Shown piece by piece: positions 40,872 through 49,439 of a stretch of DNA of 64,000 nt (the stretch's first letter is position 1; each line of letters starts with the position of its first letter). This stretch comes from Saprospiraceae bacterium (GTDB lineage: Bacteria; Bacteroidota; Bacteroidia; Chitinophagales; Saprospiraceae). The stretch is taken from NCBI GenBank assembly GCA_016710625.1, contig JADJVK010000011.1, positions 116,039 to 180,038 of the forward strand, given 5' to 3'. Both the position numbers and the translations under genes were made by a program. Under the pieces are notes generated by a model. It did no database searches. It was not told the origin of the DNA and saw only the letters and a program-made list of their open reading frames with translations.

Positions 40872-40995
40872 TACTCTGTTTATTTTTTCTCCATAAAAAC
40901 AATTAAATTTCAGGAAAGTAACAAATATCACTCTATTTAAAAATATTGAATTAGATATTTGCAGCTTTATTACTTAAAATAAAGATTGAATTTAA

Positions 40996-41277
40996 ATGAA
41001 TTTAGAAACCATTATCAAAGAAAATCAAGGTACAATAGTTGATGTTCGTACTCCTGCCGAATATATGGGAGGTCATGTTGCTGGATCGTTAAATATTCCA
41101 TTACAGGAAGTTCCAGAGAATATTGACACTTTTAAAAACATGAAACAACCTTTAATATTATGCTGTGCATCTGGAAATAGAAGCGGTCAAGCAACCATGT
41201 TTTTATCACAATTAGGCATTGACTGTTACAATGGAGGCTCATGGATGGATGTTAATTATTTACAATCAAAAAAATAA
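40996..41277 (+). CDS. Single-domain rhodanese, first of a pair
   Basis: 93 residues, cytoplasmic. IVDVRTPAEYMGGHVAGSLN is the N-terminal rhodanese motif and LCCASGNRSGQA the active-site loop with the catalytic Cys. GlpE-sized sulfurtransferase or redox protein. It is followed after 5 bp by a second rhodanese, so the two are co-transcribed. Confidence 0.9.
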   Translation: MNLETIIKENQGTIVDVRTPAEYMGGHVAGSLNIPLQEVPENIDTFKNMKQPLILCCASGNRSGQATMFLSQLGIDCYNGGSWMDVNYLQSKK

Positions 41278-41282
41278 AAATA

Positions 41283-41600
41283 ATGTTTGATACTATTAAA
41301 AAATTATTTGGATTAGGAAATCCAGTGGATTACACCGCATTATTGTCAGAAGGTGCTGTAATAATTGATGTGAGAACGAAAGGTGAATTTGCTGGTGGAC
41401 ATATTAAAGGTGCCATCAATATACCCCTTGATCAATTAGGCAATAATCTATCCCAATTCAAAGATAAAAGCAAACCTGTTATAACCTGTTGTGCTTCAGG
41501 CATGAGAAGTGCTTCTGCAAAAAGTATTCTTATCTCCAAAGGATTCCAAAATGTGCATAATGGCGGTGGTTGGATGAGCCTTCAAAACAAAATTAATTAA
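41283..41600 (+). CDS. Single-domain rhodanese, second of a pair
   Basis: 105 residues. A 20-residue N-terminal extension (MFDTIKKLFGLGNPVDYTAL) precedes IIDVRTKGEFAGGHIKGAIN and the active-site loop TCCASGMRSASA. It is similar to its upstream neighbour and likely arose by duplication. Both could pass sulfane sulfur between each other or to downstream Fe-S or thiol pathways. Confidence 0.9.
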   Translation: MFDTIKKLFGLGNPVDYTALLSEGAVIIDVRTKGEFAGGHIKGAINIPLDQLGNNLSQFKDKSKPVITCCASGMRSASAKSILISKGFQNVHNGGGWMSLQNKIN

Positions 41601-41648
41601 CATTTGTTAATTAATATAAAAAATTACATATATATAAAAAATATAATA

Positions 41649-41656
41649 TATCTTTG
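41649..41656 (+). promoter_or_regulatory. -7 promoter element of candidate small RNA
   Basis: TATCTTTG, identical to the -7 box of tRNA-Lys and to the box before the Rrf2 gene. The -33 region is only AT-rich. It lies 48 bp after the rhodanese stop with no protein gene behind it for 285 bp. Confidence 0.5.
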
Positions 41657-41662
41657 TGACTA

Positions 41663-41797
41663 AATGTGCTTTCCGCAGTCTAATCACTTTGAATACTGAA
41701 ATATTGCTATATGTAAAAGCATTAAAGATACTCTAATAATCTAGTTTATTAGATTCCAATTATTGAGCTACTAGATTAATTTCTAGTAGCTTTTTTT
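41663..41797 (+). ncRNA. Candidate small RNA, about 135 nt
   Basis: The stretch begins about 7 nt after a TATCTTTG box, contains an internal inverted repeat (AATCTA 41738-41743 / TAGATT 41750-41755) and ends in a strong rho-independent terminator. The only ORF is 11 codons (MCFPQSNHFEY, 41664-41699). Sitting between sulfur-transfer genes and the Rrf2/cbb3 cluster, it could be a regulatory RNA or a leader-type transcript. No known family is recognised. Confidence 0.4.
41766..41797 (+). terminator. Strong intrinsic terminator
   Basis: AGCTACTAGA (41766-41775) and TCTAGTAGCT (41782-41791) form a perfect 10-bp stem around TTAATT, followed by six T. It is 165 bp after the last rhodanese codon, so it ends either that operon or the candidate small RNA. 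Confidence 0.85.
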
Positions 41798-41913
41798 ATT
41801 AAAGGCTTCTCGTTTTATATTCATTTTCAATACATTATAATTTATTAAAAAAAATATGTCATTTAATATTGAAATAAAAGATAAAAAACTCTTTATATAT
41901 TTCTGAAACATAT

Positions 41914-41921
41914 TATCTTTG
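41914..41921 (+). promoter_or_regulatory. -7 promoter element of the Rrf2 gene
   Basis: TATCTTTG, 19 bp before the start codon. No clear TTG at the -33 distance. Confidence 0.55.
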
Positions 41922-41940
41922 CATTGTAAAAAGAGAGTAT

Positions 41941-42375
41941 ATGTTTTCGAAATCATGTGAGTATGCAATAAAAGCAATGATTTTTGTAGCCCAAAAATCA
42001 AAAAGTGATCTTAGAATCGGAATTAAGGAAATAGCAAGAGGTACCGATTCTCCAGAACATTTTATTGCAAAAATTCTACAAGACTTAAGCAGAAGGAAAT
42101 TGATTCACTCTGTGAAAGGTCCTAATGGTGGTTTTTATATGGATGCTCAAGACTTGAAAACTTCTATAGCCGATATAGTGAAAGCAATTGATGGTGATAG
42201 TATCTATACTGATTGTGTGCTTGGATTAAAAGCTTGTTCTGAAAAGAGTCCTTGCCCAGTTCACATTGAGTTCAAAGAAATCAAAAAGAGCTTAATCAAA
42301 ATGATAGAAACAAATACAATCGGAGAGTTTAATGAAAAATTAGATTCAGGAAAATTCTTTCTTAAAAACAGTTAA
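41941..42375 (+). CDS. Rrf2-family transcriptional regulator, probably Fe-S dependent
   Basis: 144 residues. N-terminal winged HTH (SCEYAIKAMIFVAQKS; IKEIARGTDSPEHFIAKILQDLSRRKLIHSVKGPNGGF) as in IscR/NsrR/RsrR. Three cysteines in DCVLGLKACSEKSPCPVH match the spacing of an Fe-S-binding loop. NO, iron or redox sensing is therefore likely. Its position just before the stress-protein, cbb3 and haemoglobin genes points to a role in controlling respiration or nitric oxide response. Confidence 0.88.
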   Translation: MFSKSCEYAIKAMIFVAQKSKSDLRIGIKEIARGTDSPEHFIAKILQDLSRRKLIHSVKGPNGGFYMDAQDLKTSIADIVKAIDGDSIYTDCVLGLKACSEKSPCPVHIEFKEIKKSLIKMIETNTIGEFNEKLDSGKFFLKNS

Positions 42376-42422
42376 TTTATATACATAAAAAGATAAAAAG
42401 GTATTAATATAAACTTATTGTC

Positions 42423-42866
42423 ATGATACATTTTAATAAAATTTTATGCCCATACGACCTATCAGATTACGCTGAAGAAGCTATCAAGTATGCAGTAAAA
42501 CTTTCTGATAAAAATACTGAAATAGTGCTTCTTAATGTAATTCAATTGCCATATATCATTGATCCTAACGGATTTACGTACTATGATTTAAAGGTAGATG
42601 AGTTAAAAAATGATTTTGAAAAGGCTATGACAGAAAAGGTTGAAAACCTTAAAGTCAAATTTCCAAATCACAATTTCTCCTATTCGATTGAAGTAGGCTC
42701 TAATCCTGCCGATGTAGTTTTAAATTATCAAAAGAAAGAAAATTTTGAATTGATAGTTATTGGATCACATGGTAGAAAAGGAATTAGTAGATTACTAATG
42801 GGTAGTGTGGCAGAATCAATTATGAGAGATGCAGATTGTCCAGTACTTATCATTAAATCAAAATAA
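42423..42866 (+). CDS. Universal stress protein (UspA family)
   Basis: 147 residues, one Usp domain. N-terminal KILCPYDLSDYAEEAIKYA and the C-terminal nucleotide-binding loop GSHGRKGISRLLMGSVAESI fit the ATP-binding subclass (G-x2-G-x8-10-G-S). Single Usp genes near respiration and Rrf2 genes are common in Bacteroidota and usually respond to oxygen limitation. Confidence 0.92.
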   Translation: MIHFNKILCPYDLSDYAEEAIKYAVKLSDKNTEIVLLNVIQLPYIIDPNGFTYYDLKVDELKNDFEKAMTEKVENLKVKFPNHNFSYSIEVGSNPADVVLNYQKKENFELIVIGSHGRKGISRLLMGSVAESIMRDADCPVLIIKSK

Positions 42867-42963
42867 AATATTTACTTAATTAATAGTTTTATTGATTATT
42901 TATAAGTGATAATTCACAAATATTTACTAACTTAGAACCCTTAAGTTCCTTTGATTTATTAAA

Positions 42964-45390
42964 ATGGGCAAGCTAAAAAGTCATACTGAGGAAAAAATTT
43001 CATGCTATCACTGTGGTGATGATTGCAAATCGAATGATATACTCATAGAACAAAAACATTTTTGTTGTTCTGGCTGTAAATCAGTATATGAAATATTGAA
43101 CCAACATGATCTTTGTACCTATTATGACTTGAATTCAAATCCTGGTGTCGGCTTGAAAACAGAAATTAGAGCGGATAAATTTCAGTTTTTAGACAATGAG
43201 GATATTAGAAAAAAACTGCTCCAGTTTACTAACGGAAAACAATCTCAATTAACTTTATATCTTCCACAAATTCATTGCAGTAGCTGCCTTTGGTTGCTCG
43301 AAAACCTCCACATGATAGAAGATGGTGTTTTAAATGCCACAGTGAATTTTACGAAAAAAGAAGTATTTATCGTATATGACGAAACCAAAACTACACTAAG
43401 AAAAGTAGTAGAAACCTTATCAAGAATTGGTTATGAGCCTCATTTGAGTCTAAATGAAATCTCCACTGATTCTTTGAAAAAAATGGACAGAACTCGTTGG
43501 TATAAAATTGGCGTTGCTGGATTTTGCTTTGCCAATATTATGATGATGAGTTTTGCAGATTATCTTTCATCCGCAAATCATGTTGAGACTAAAATTCAGA
43601 CTTTCTTTCAAGGAGCAAGTCTTGTTTTAGTCTTACCTGTACTCTTTTATGCTGCAACAGAGTTTTTTGTTTCTGCATGGAACGGCTTGAAAAACAGATT
43701 TTTAAACATAGATTTTCCAGTAGCATTAGCATTAGTAATCACTTTTTTTAGAAGTATTTATGAAATATTTAGCGGCATTGGCAATGGATATTTAGATAGC
43801 TTAAGTGGCATCGTTTTCTTTATGCTAATAGGCCGTTGGCTTCAATCAAGAACTAATCAAACCATATCATTCGATAGAGATTATAAATCATTTTTCCCAA
43901 TAGCAATTAATGTAATCAAAGAAGGCAAGGTTGCCCCAGTTGAAATTGCATCCGTCAAAGTGAATGATGTTATCCAAATTCATTCCAACGAAATCATACC
44001 TGTTGATGCCATTTTGTCGAAAGGTGCTGCAAGAATTGATTATAGTTTTGTTAGTGGTGAAAGTATGCCTGTAGCGATTACGATTGGCGAAATGGTGTAT
44101 GCTGGAGGAAAACAGTTAGATGGTTTGCTAGAATTAATAGTAGTGAAAGAAGTTTCCCAAAGCTATTTGACTAACCTTTGGAATAATCCTGTTTTCACAA
44201 AAAAAGAAATTGTCAGAAAAACATCTTATGATACCATTAGCAAATATTTCACCTATTTCGTTCTTTTTCTTGGTTTTATAGCTGGCGTTTACTGGCATTT
44301 GCAAGGAAAGGACAATTTAATGTGGAATGCAATGACCACTGTATTGATCGTTGCTTGCCCTTGTGCTTTACTTTTATCCCAAAATTATACTCATGGAAAT
44401 ATTTTAAGAATCCTCGGATTAAATAAATTCTATTTGAGATCTCCTGATTTAATTGAAGATTTCTCATCAATCAATCATATTGTTTTGGATAAAACAGGAA
44501 CTTTAACCCAGACCAAAGGGTCAAATGTGAGGTATTCTGGAAAAATTTTATCTGAAGATTTAAAAAAATTAATCGCTTCATTACTCAACCAATCTTCCCA
44601 TCCAGCAAGTAAATTAGTTTTTCAATATTTGAATATTTCAGATTTATTTGAAGTAACTAATTTTAAAGAAATAGAGGGTAAAGGTATAGAAGGATGGGTA
44701 AATGACCAACATATCAAAATTGGGTCTGCCGAATTTATTGGAAAAACGCAAACTACCCAAAACAATGGTTCAATTGTCATGATTTTCATAGATGGAGCGG
44801 TAATCGGTGAATTTGTAATTTCTAATAAATATAGATTTGGCGTTACAAAGCTTATTCAATCTTTGAAAAAGCATTTCACACTTTCTTTGTTATCAGGTGA
44901 TAATGACACCGAGTTGAAAAACATCGAAGAATTATTAGGAAAAGATAGTGAGTTATATTTTAATCAAAGCCCTCAGCAAAAATTAGAATATATCAAACAA
45001 CTACAAGACGATCACCAATTAAATGTGATGATGATTGGCGATGGCTTAAATGATGCTGGAGCTTTAAAGCAAAGTAATATTGGAATTGCTGTAGCTGACA
45101 CCTCCAACACTTTCACCCCATCATCTGATGGCGTAATCGATGGAAGCAAATTATCCAATTTAGATTCTTTCATCCAGTTTGCTAGAGTAGGCAAAAAATT
45201 AGTATTGATAACATTCGGATTTTCAGTAATTTATAATATAATAGGTTTAGTATTTGCGGTTCAAGGAATATTATCGCCAGTTATTGCTGCGATATTAATG
45301 CCTTGTAGTTCAATAACTATTATATTCATGACTTATGGCTTAACGGAATGGTTGGCAAGAAAATACAATTTGAATAGAAAGAATTATTAA
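42964..45390 (+). CDS. ccoI: Copper-transporting P1B ATPase CcoI (FixI)
   Basis: 808 residues. N-terminal Cys-rich metal-binding domain (CYHCGDDC, CCSGC at 14-40), an HMA domain with CSSC at about 103, several membrane helices, the Cu-binding CPC motif at about 463 (VACPCALLLS), the phosphorylation site DKTGTLT at about 509 and GDGLNDAGAL at about 690. It exports or delivers copper for cbb3 oxidase assembly. First gene of the operon that runs to 52398. Confidence 0.95.
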   Translation: MGKLKSHTEEKISCYHCGDDCKSNDILIEQKHFCCSGCKSVYEILNQHDLCTYYDLNSNPGVGLKTEIRADKFQFLDNEDIRKKLLQFTNGKQSQLTLYLPQIHCSSCLWLLENLHMIEDGVLNATVNFTKKEVFIVYDETKTTLRKVVETLSRIGYEPHLSLNEISTDSLKKMDRTRWYKIGVAGFCFANIMMMSFADYLSSANHVETKIQTFFQGASLVLVLPVLFYAATEFFVSAWNGLKNRFLNIDFPVALALVITFFRSIYEIFSGIGNGYLDSLSGIVFFMLIGRWLQSRTNQTISFDRDYKSFFPIAINVIKEGKVAPVEIASVKVNDVIQIHSNEIIPVDAILSKGAARIDYSFVSGESMPVAITIGEMVYAGGKQLDGLLELIVVKEVSQSYLTNLWNNPVFTKKEIVRKTSYDTISKYFTYFVLFLGFIAGVYWHLQGKDNLMWNAMTTVLIVACPCALLLSQNYTHGNILRILGLNKFYLRSPDLIEDFSSINHIVLDKTGTLTQTKGSNVRYSGKILSEDLKKLIASLLNQSSHPASKLVFQYLNISDLFEVTNFKEIEGKGIEGWVNDQHIKIGSAEFIGKTQTTQNNGSIVMIFIDGAVIGEFVISNKYRFGVTKLIQSLKKHFTLSLLSGDNDTELKNIEELLGKDSELYFNQSPQQKLEYIKQLQDDHQLNVMMIGDGLNDAGALKQSNIGIAVADTSNTFTPSSDGVIDGSKLSNLDSFIQFARVGKKLVLITFGFSVIYNIIGLVFAVQGILSPVIAAILMPCSSITIIFMTYGLTEWLARKYNLNRKNY

Positions 45391-45410
45391 TTAATGATAA
45401 AAAGATAATT

Positions 45411-45827
45411 ATGAAAAGAAGAGAACCAGTAAGTCATATTATGACAAAAAATGTACATACTGTGTCTCATTCCGATTCTTTAAAAGAGGTGGCAAATGTT
45501 TTCAAAGACGGGAACATTCATCACTTACCAGTTAAGAAAGGGAATGAGATAGTAGGTATTATCAGCAGTAATGATATCAATAGACTGACTTTCGGTAAGC
45601 TTTATGATCATCAAGAAGGTATAGAAAATGCTGTTTTAGACACATTATCTATTGATCAGGTGATGACTCATAATCCACTAACCGTGAATGCAGAAGATTC
45701 GATCAAAGAGGTTGCAGAGGTTTTTGCAAATGCAAAATTTCATGCCATGCCTGTGGTTGAAAATTCCCAGTTAGTAGGCATCGTCACAACTACTGATTTG
45801 ATTAAATACATGTTAGAACAATACTAA
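45411..45827 (+). CDS. CBS-domain pair protein
   Basis: 138 residues made of two CBS motifs (VSHIMTKNVHTVSHSDSLKEV and IDQVMTHNPLTVNAEDSIKEV), with GIISSNDINRL and GIVTTTDLIKYML ends. Such pairs bind adenine nucleotides and report energy state. It is inserted between ccoI and ccoS, 20 bp after the former and 12 bp before the latter, and so is expressed with the oxidase. Confidence 0.92.
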   Translation: MKRREPVSHIMTKNVHTVSHSDSLKEVANVFKDGNIHHLPVKKGNEIVGIISSNDINRLTFGKLYDHQEGIENAVLDTLSIDQVMTHNPLTVNAEDSIKEVAEVFANAKFHAMPVVENSQLVGIVTTTDLIKYMLEQY

Positions 45828-45839
45828 AATTTCCAAATT

Positions 45840-45995
45840 ATGAGCGTCATCATTATTCTTTTAATCGTAAGTATCTGTATAGCAGGAGGATTCCTCATCG
45901 CATTTTTATGGAGTGTTAAAGATGGCCAATTTGATGATGTACAAAGTCCTGCACAAAGAATGTTATTTGAAAATATTAAAAACAAAGAAAAGTAA
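45840..45995 (+). CDS. ccoS: cbb3 oxidase assembly protein CcoS
   Basis: 51 residues, too short for most gene tables. One N-terminal membrane helix (SVIIILLIVSICIAGGFLIAFLWSV) is followed by KDGQFDDVQSPAQRML, the typical CcoS tail. Needed for cofactor insertion into CcoN. It ends 6 bp before ccoNO. Confidence 0.93.
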   Translation: MSVIIILLIVSICIAGGFLIAFLWSVKDGQFDDVQSPAQRMLFENIKNKEK

Positions 45996-46001
45996 ACCAA
46001 T

Positions 46002-48122
46002 ATGAGTCTGGATAAATTTTATTACGAAAACAAGCTCCCAAAACTATTTGCGATTGCAAGTATTTTCTGGGGAGCTGTAGGAATGCTTTTAGGCGTTATT
46101 GCTGCCTTTCAGTTAGCATATCCTATCTTAAACTTCAGTGAACATCTACCACATTTAGCTTTTGGTAGATTAAGACCTGTTCATACAAATGCTGTAATAT
46201 TTGCATTTGTTGGGAATGGTATCTTTACTGCAGTTTATTATGCTATTCCGAGATTATTGAAAACACCTATGTGGAGCGAAAAACTAGGTAAAATTCATTT
46301 CTGGGGATGGCAATTAATCATTGTTTTAGCTGCTGTTACCCTCCTTTTCGGTATGACTACTGGGAAAGAGTATGCAGAGCTTGAGTGGCCAATTGATATT
46401 CTAATTACCCTTATCTGGGTGGTTTTTGGTATCAATATGTTTGGAACCATTCTCACCAGAAGAGAGCGACATTTATATGTTGCCATCTGGTTCTTTATTG
46501 CCTCTTGGGTTACTGTAGCCATGCTACATATCGTGAACTCAATGGAAATACCTGTATCATTAACTAAAAGTTACTCTATGTATGCAGGTGTACAAGATGC
46601 TTTAGTTCAATGGTGGTATGGTCATAATGCGGTGGCATTCTTCTTGACTACGCCTTATTTAGGACTAATGTATTATTTCCTACCAAAAGCGGCAAATAGA
46701 CCAGTGTACTCTTATAGATTGAGTATCGTACACTTCTGGAGTTTGATTTTCTTATACATTTGGGCTGGTCCTCACCATTTATTATATACTGCTTTACCAG
46801 ATTGGGCTCAATCTCTAGGTACAGCATTCTCCATCATGTTGATTTTACCAAGTTGGGGAGGTATGTTGAATGGACTATTTACGCTGAGAGGTGCTTGGGA
46901 CCGAGTAAGAGAAGATCCTGTTTTGAAGTTCTTCGTGGTTGCTGTTACTTGTTATGGTATGAGTACTTTCGAAGGTCCAATGTTATCATTGAAAAACGTA
47001 AATGCTATATCGCATTATAGCGACTGGACGGTTGCCCATGTGCACATTGGTGCATTAGGATGGAACGGTTTCATGACATTTGGTATGATGTACTGGTTAA
47101 TACCAAAATTGTGGAATACAAATCTATATTCTAAAAAATTAGCTTCTCAACATTTCTGGATCGGCACATTAGGAATCTTATTATATGCAATTCCAATGTA
47201 TTGGAGTTCATTCAGATCTTATTTCATGATGAAAGCTTTCACTCCAGAAGGACAATTACAATATCAATTTATTGATATCGTGCAAACAGTTGTTCCTTTC
47301 TATGCAATCAGAGCCGTTGGTGGAACTGTATTTTTAGTAGGAGTATTCATGATGGTTTATAATTTAATAAAAACAGCAAAAGCTGGTACTTTCTTAGAAA
47401 GAGAAGAAGCTGAAGCTGCACCATTAGTGAAAGAATATGTTGCACCAGCTAATTCATTTTGGCATAGTGTAATAGAAAGAAAACCAATTTTATTATTAGT
47501 ATTGAGTTTAGTAGTGGTTGCAATAGGAGGATTATTTGAATTAATACCAACATTCTTGGTTAAAGAAAATATTCCAACGATTGCTTCTGTAAAACCATAT
47601 ACTCCACTTGAACTTCAAGGTAGAGATATTTATATCAGAGAAGGTTGTTATACCTGTCACTCACAGATGATCAGACCATTCAGATATGAGGTAGCTAGAT
47701 ATGGAGAATATTCAAAAGCTGGCGAATTCGTTTATGACCATCCTTTCCAATGGGGAAGTAAAAGAACTGGACCAGACTTGGCTAGAATAGGTGGAAAATA
47801 TGGCGATAGCTGGCATTTTAACCATATGTTAGAACCAACATCTATGGCTCCAGGGTCAATCATGCCTACTTATCCTTCTTTATTCAAAAATACAATTGAT
47901 AAAGGAAGTACGAATTCAAAAATTCATGCAATGAGAAACTTAGGCGTTCCTTATCCAAAAGGATACGAAAGTATCGCAAATGATGATTTGGAAAAACAAG
48001 CTAAAACAATTGCTGATGGATTGAAGGAAAATAAAATTGATGTGATGAGCGATAAAGAAATCATAGCTTTGATTGCTTACTTACAAAGATTAGGTAAAGA
48101 TATTAAATTAGAAAATAAATAA
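46002..48122 (+). CDS. ccoNO: cbb3 cytochrome oxidase, fused CcoN-CcoO subunit
   Basis: 706 residues. Residues 1-480 are the CcoN haem-copper subunit with about 12 helices and the metal-ligand histidines in RLRPVHTNAV, QWWYGHNAVAFF, GPHHLLYTALPDW and DWTVAHVHIGALGW. After a membrane helix at about 490-515 comes the CcoO part, a mono-haem cytochrome c with CYTCHSQMIRPFRYEVARYG and a GSIMPTYP Met ligand. The fusion of N and O is characteristic of Bacteroidota. It is the high-affinity terminal oxidase that reduces O2 and pumps protons. Confidence 0.96.
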   Translation: MSLDKFYYENKLPKLFAIASIFWGAVGMLLGVIAAFQLAYPILNFSEHLPHLAFGRLRPVHTNAVIFAFVGNGIFTAVYYAIPRLLKTPMWSEKLGKIHFWGWQLIIVLAAVTLLFGMTTGKEYAELEWPIDILITLIWVVFGINMFGTILTRRERHLYVAIWFFIASWVTVAMLHIVNSMEIPVSLTKSYSMYAGVQDALVQWWYGHNAVAFFLTTPYLGLMYYFLPKAANRPVYSYRLSIVHFWSLIFLYIWAGPHHLLYTALPDWAQSLGTAFSIMLILPSWGGMLNGLFTLRGAWDRVREDPVLKFFVVAVTCYGMSTFEGPMLSLKNVNAISHYSDWTVAHVHIGALGWNGFMTFGMMYWLIPKLWNTNLYSKKLASQHFWIGTLGILLYAIPMYWSSFRSYFMMKAFTPEGQLQYQFIDIVQTVVPFYAIRAVGGTVFLVGVFMMVYNLIKTAKAGTFLEREEAEAAPLVKEYVAPANSFWHSVIERKPILLLVLSLVVVAIGGLFELIPTFLVKENIPTIASVKPYTPLELQGRDIYIREGCYTCHSQMIRPFRYEVARYGEYSKAGEFVYDHPFQWGSKRTGPDLARIGGKYGDSWHFNHMLEPTSMAPGSIMPTYPSLFKNTIDKGSTNSKIHAMRNLGVPYPKGYESIANDDLEKQAKTIADGLKENKIDVMSDKEIIALIAYLQRLGKDIKLENK

Positions 48123-48128
48123 TATTTT

Positions 48129-48296
48129 ATGAAATTTTCAACCTATTTAGTACAAATAACAGGAGTGAGTATATACCCAATCATATCTCTACTATTGTTC
48201 GTTGCTTTCTTTGTGATCGTAACTTACTGGGTTTATAGTATTGATAAAAAAGAAATACAAAGATTAGAAAACCTACCATTAGATGATAATAAATAA
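48129..48296 (+). CDS. ccoQ: CcoQ-like small membrane subunit
   Basis: 55 residues (MKFSTYLVQITGVSIYPIIS...). A single helix PIISLLLFVAFFVIVTYWVY is followed by a short charged tail with IDKKEIQRLENLPLDD, the usual CcoQ layout. It lies between ccoNO and ccoP with gaps of 6 and 7 bp. Confidence 0.85.
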   Translation: MKFSTYLVQITGVSIYPIISLLLFVAFFVIVTYWVYSIDKKEIQRLENLPLDDNK

Positions 48297-48303
48297 TAAT
48301 ACA

Positions 48304-49434
48304 ATGATTTCAAATATAAAAAAAATATCTTCTGGATTAATAGCAACGATGACGCCGTTCTTGCTATTCGCAGAAGAGGCAACCAATGATGTTGCCCCTA
48401 GCAGTAGTTTTAGTTTTGACATCAATATGGTATTAGCTATTATTGCTATTGTTCTTTTGCTTCCACTTTATTTTTCAATGAAAACTTTTTTTCTGACAGC
48501 AAGAGACTATGTAATGAAGTCAAATACTGATAAAAAAATTGGTGTTGTAATTTTGCTAATGTGTTTATCACAATTTGCTTTTTCACAAACACCAGCTGCG
48601 GCTAGTACGAGTGAAATGATTCCATCAGTTTGGTCAACTATTGTCCTTTTAATTCTGATTGCATTTGAAGTATTTTTTATACTTTTCTTCTCCAATCAAG
48701 CTTATAAATTCATAAAAGGCAATACAGTTTATGCTGCAAATTTATCCGATCAAAAATCTTGGTTTCAAACATTTTGGGATAAAATCAACAGCTTCAAACC
48801 GCTTGAAGAAGAAGGAAAAATTGATACAGGTCATAGTTATGATGGAATTAGAGAGTTAGATAATATCACCCCACCATGGTTTATAACAAGCTTTTTATTG
48901 ACCATTTTGTTTGCAGGAGTCTATTTATATCGTTATCATGTTGCAAAATCTGCACCATTGATGATAGAGGAATACAAAATAGAAATGGCTGAAGCAGAAC
49001 AACAAAAAGTTAAGAATTTGGCTAAACAAGGCAATTTAGTTGATGAAAATAACGTAAAAATGCTAACTTCTGCTGACATTGAAGCTGGTAAAGGTATTTT
49101 CACTAATAAATGTGCTCCTTGCCATGCTGCTCATGGTGGTAGTATGCCTGGTGGTGTAGGTCCAAACTTAACGGATGAATTCTGGATTCATGGAGGAGGA
49201 TTAAAAGATGTATTCAAATCCATAAAATATGGATGGCCTGAAAAAGGAATGATTTCTTGGAAAGACCAACTCTCTGCCAACCAAATAGCTCAAGTATCTA
49301 GTTTTATAATATCAATTAAAGGTACAAATCCTCCTGGAGCAAAAGAGCCTCAAGGAGAGAAATACGATGAGTCAAAAGATGCAGCAGCAGCAACTGATGC
49401 TCCAAAAACAGATTCTGTAACAGTTAAAAAATAA
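48304..49434 (+). CDS. ccoP: cbb3 oxidase subunit CcoP
   Basis: 376 residues from ATG 48304; an earlier in-frame ATG at 48283 lies inside ccoQ. Three hydrophobic segments (about 10-25, 39-59, 110-130) precede the CcoP N-terminal domain with HSYDGIRELDNITPPWF and a further helix, then one cytochrome c domain with CAPCHAAHGG and the ligand region GMISWKDQLS. Only one CXXCH is present, where proteobacterial CcoP has two. The C-terminal tail is Ala/Lys/Asp-rich. Confidence 0.93.
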   Translation: MISNIKKISSGLIATMTPFLLFAEEATNDVAPSSSFSFDINMVLAIIAIVLLLPLYFSMKTFFLTARDYVMKSNTDKKIGVVILLMCLSQFAFSQTPAAASTSEMIPSVWSTIVLLILIAFEVFFILFFSNQAYKFIKGNTVYAANLSDQKSWFQTFWDKINSFKPLEEEGKIDTGHSYDGIRELDNITPPWFITSFLLTILFAGVYLYRYHVAKSAPLMIEEYKIEMAEAEQQKVKNLAKQGNLVDENNVKMLTSADIEAGKGIFTNKCAPCHAAHGGSMPGGVGPNLTDEFWIHGGGLKDVFKSIKYGWPEKGMISWKDQLSANQIAQVSSFIISIKGTNPPGAKEPQGEKYDESKDAAAATDAPKTDSVTVKK

Positions 49435-49439
49435 AAAAA

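Noticed and set aside
48283..48303. Earlier in-frame ATG for ccoP
   Set aside because: It lies inside the ccoQ gene and adds seven Asn/Ile-rich residues; the ATG at 48304 follows the ccoQ stop directly.
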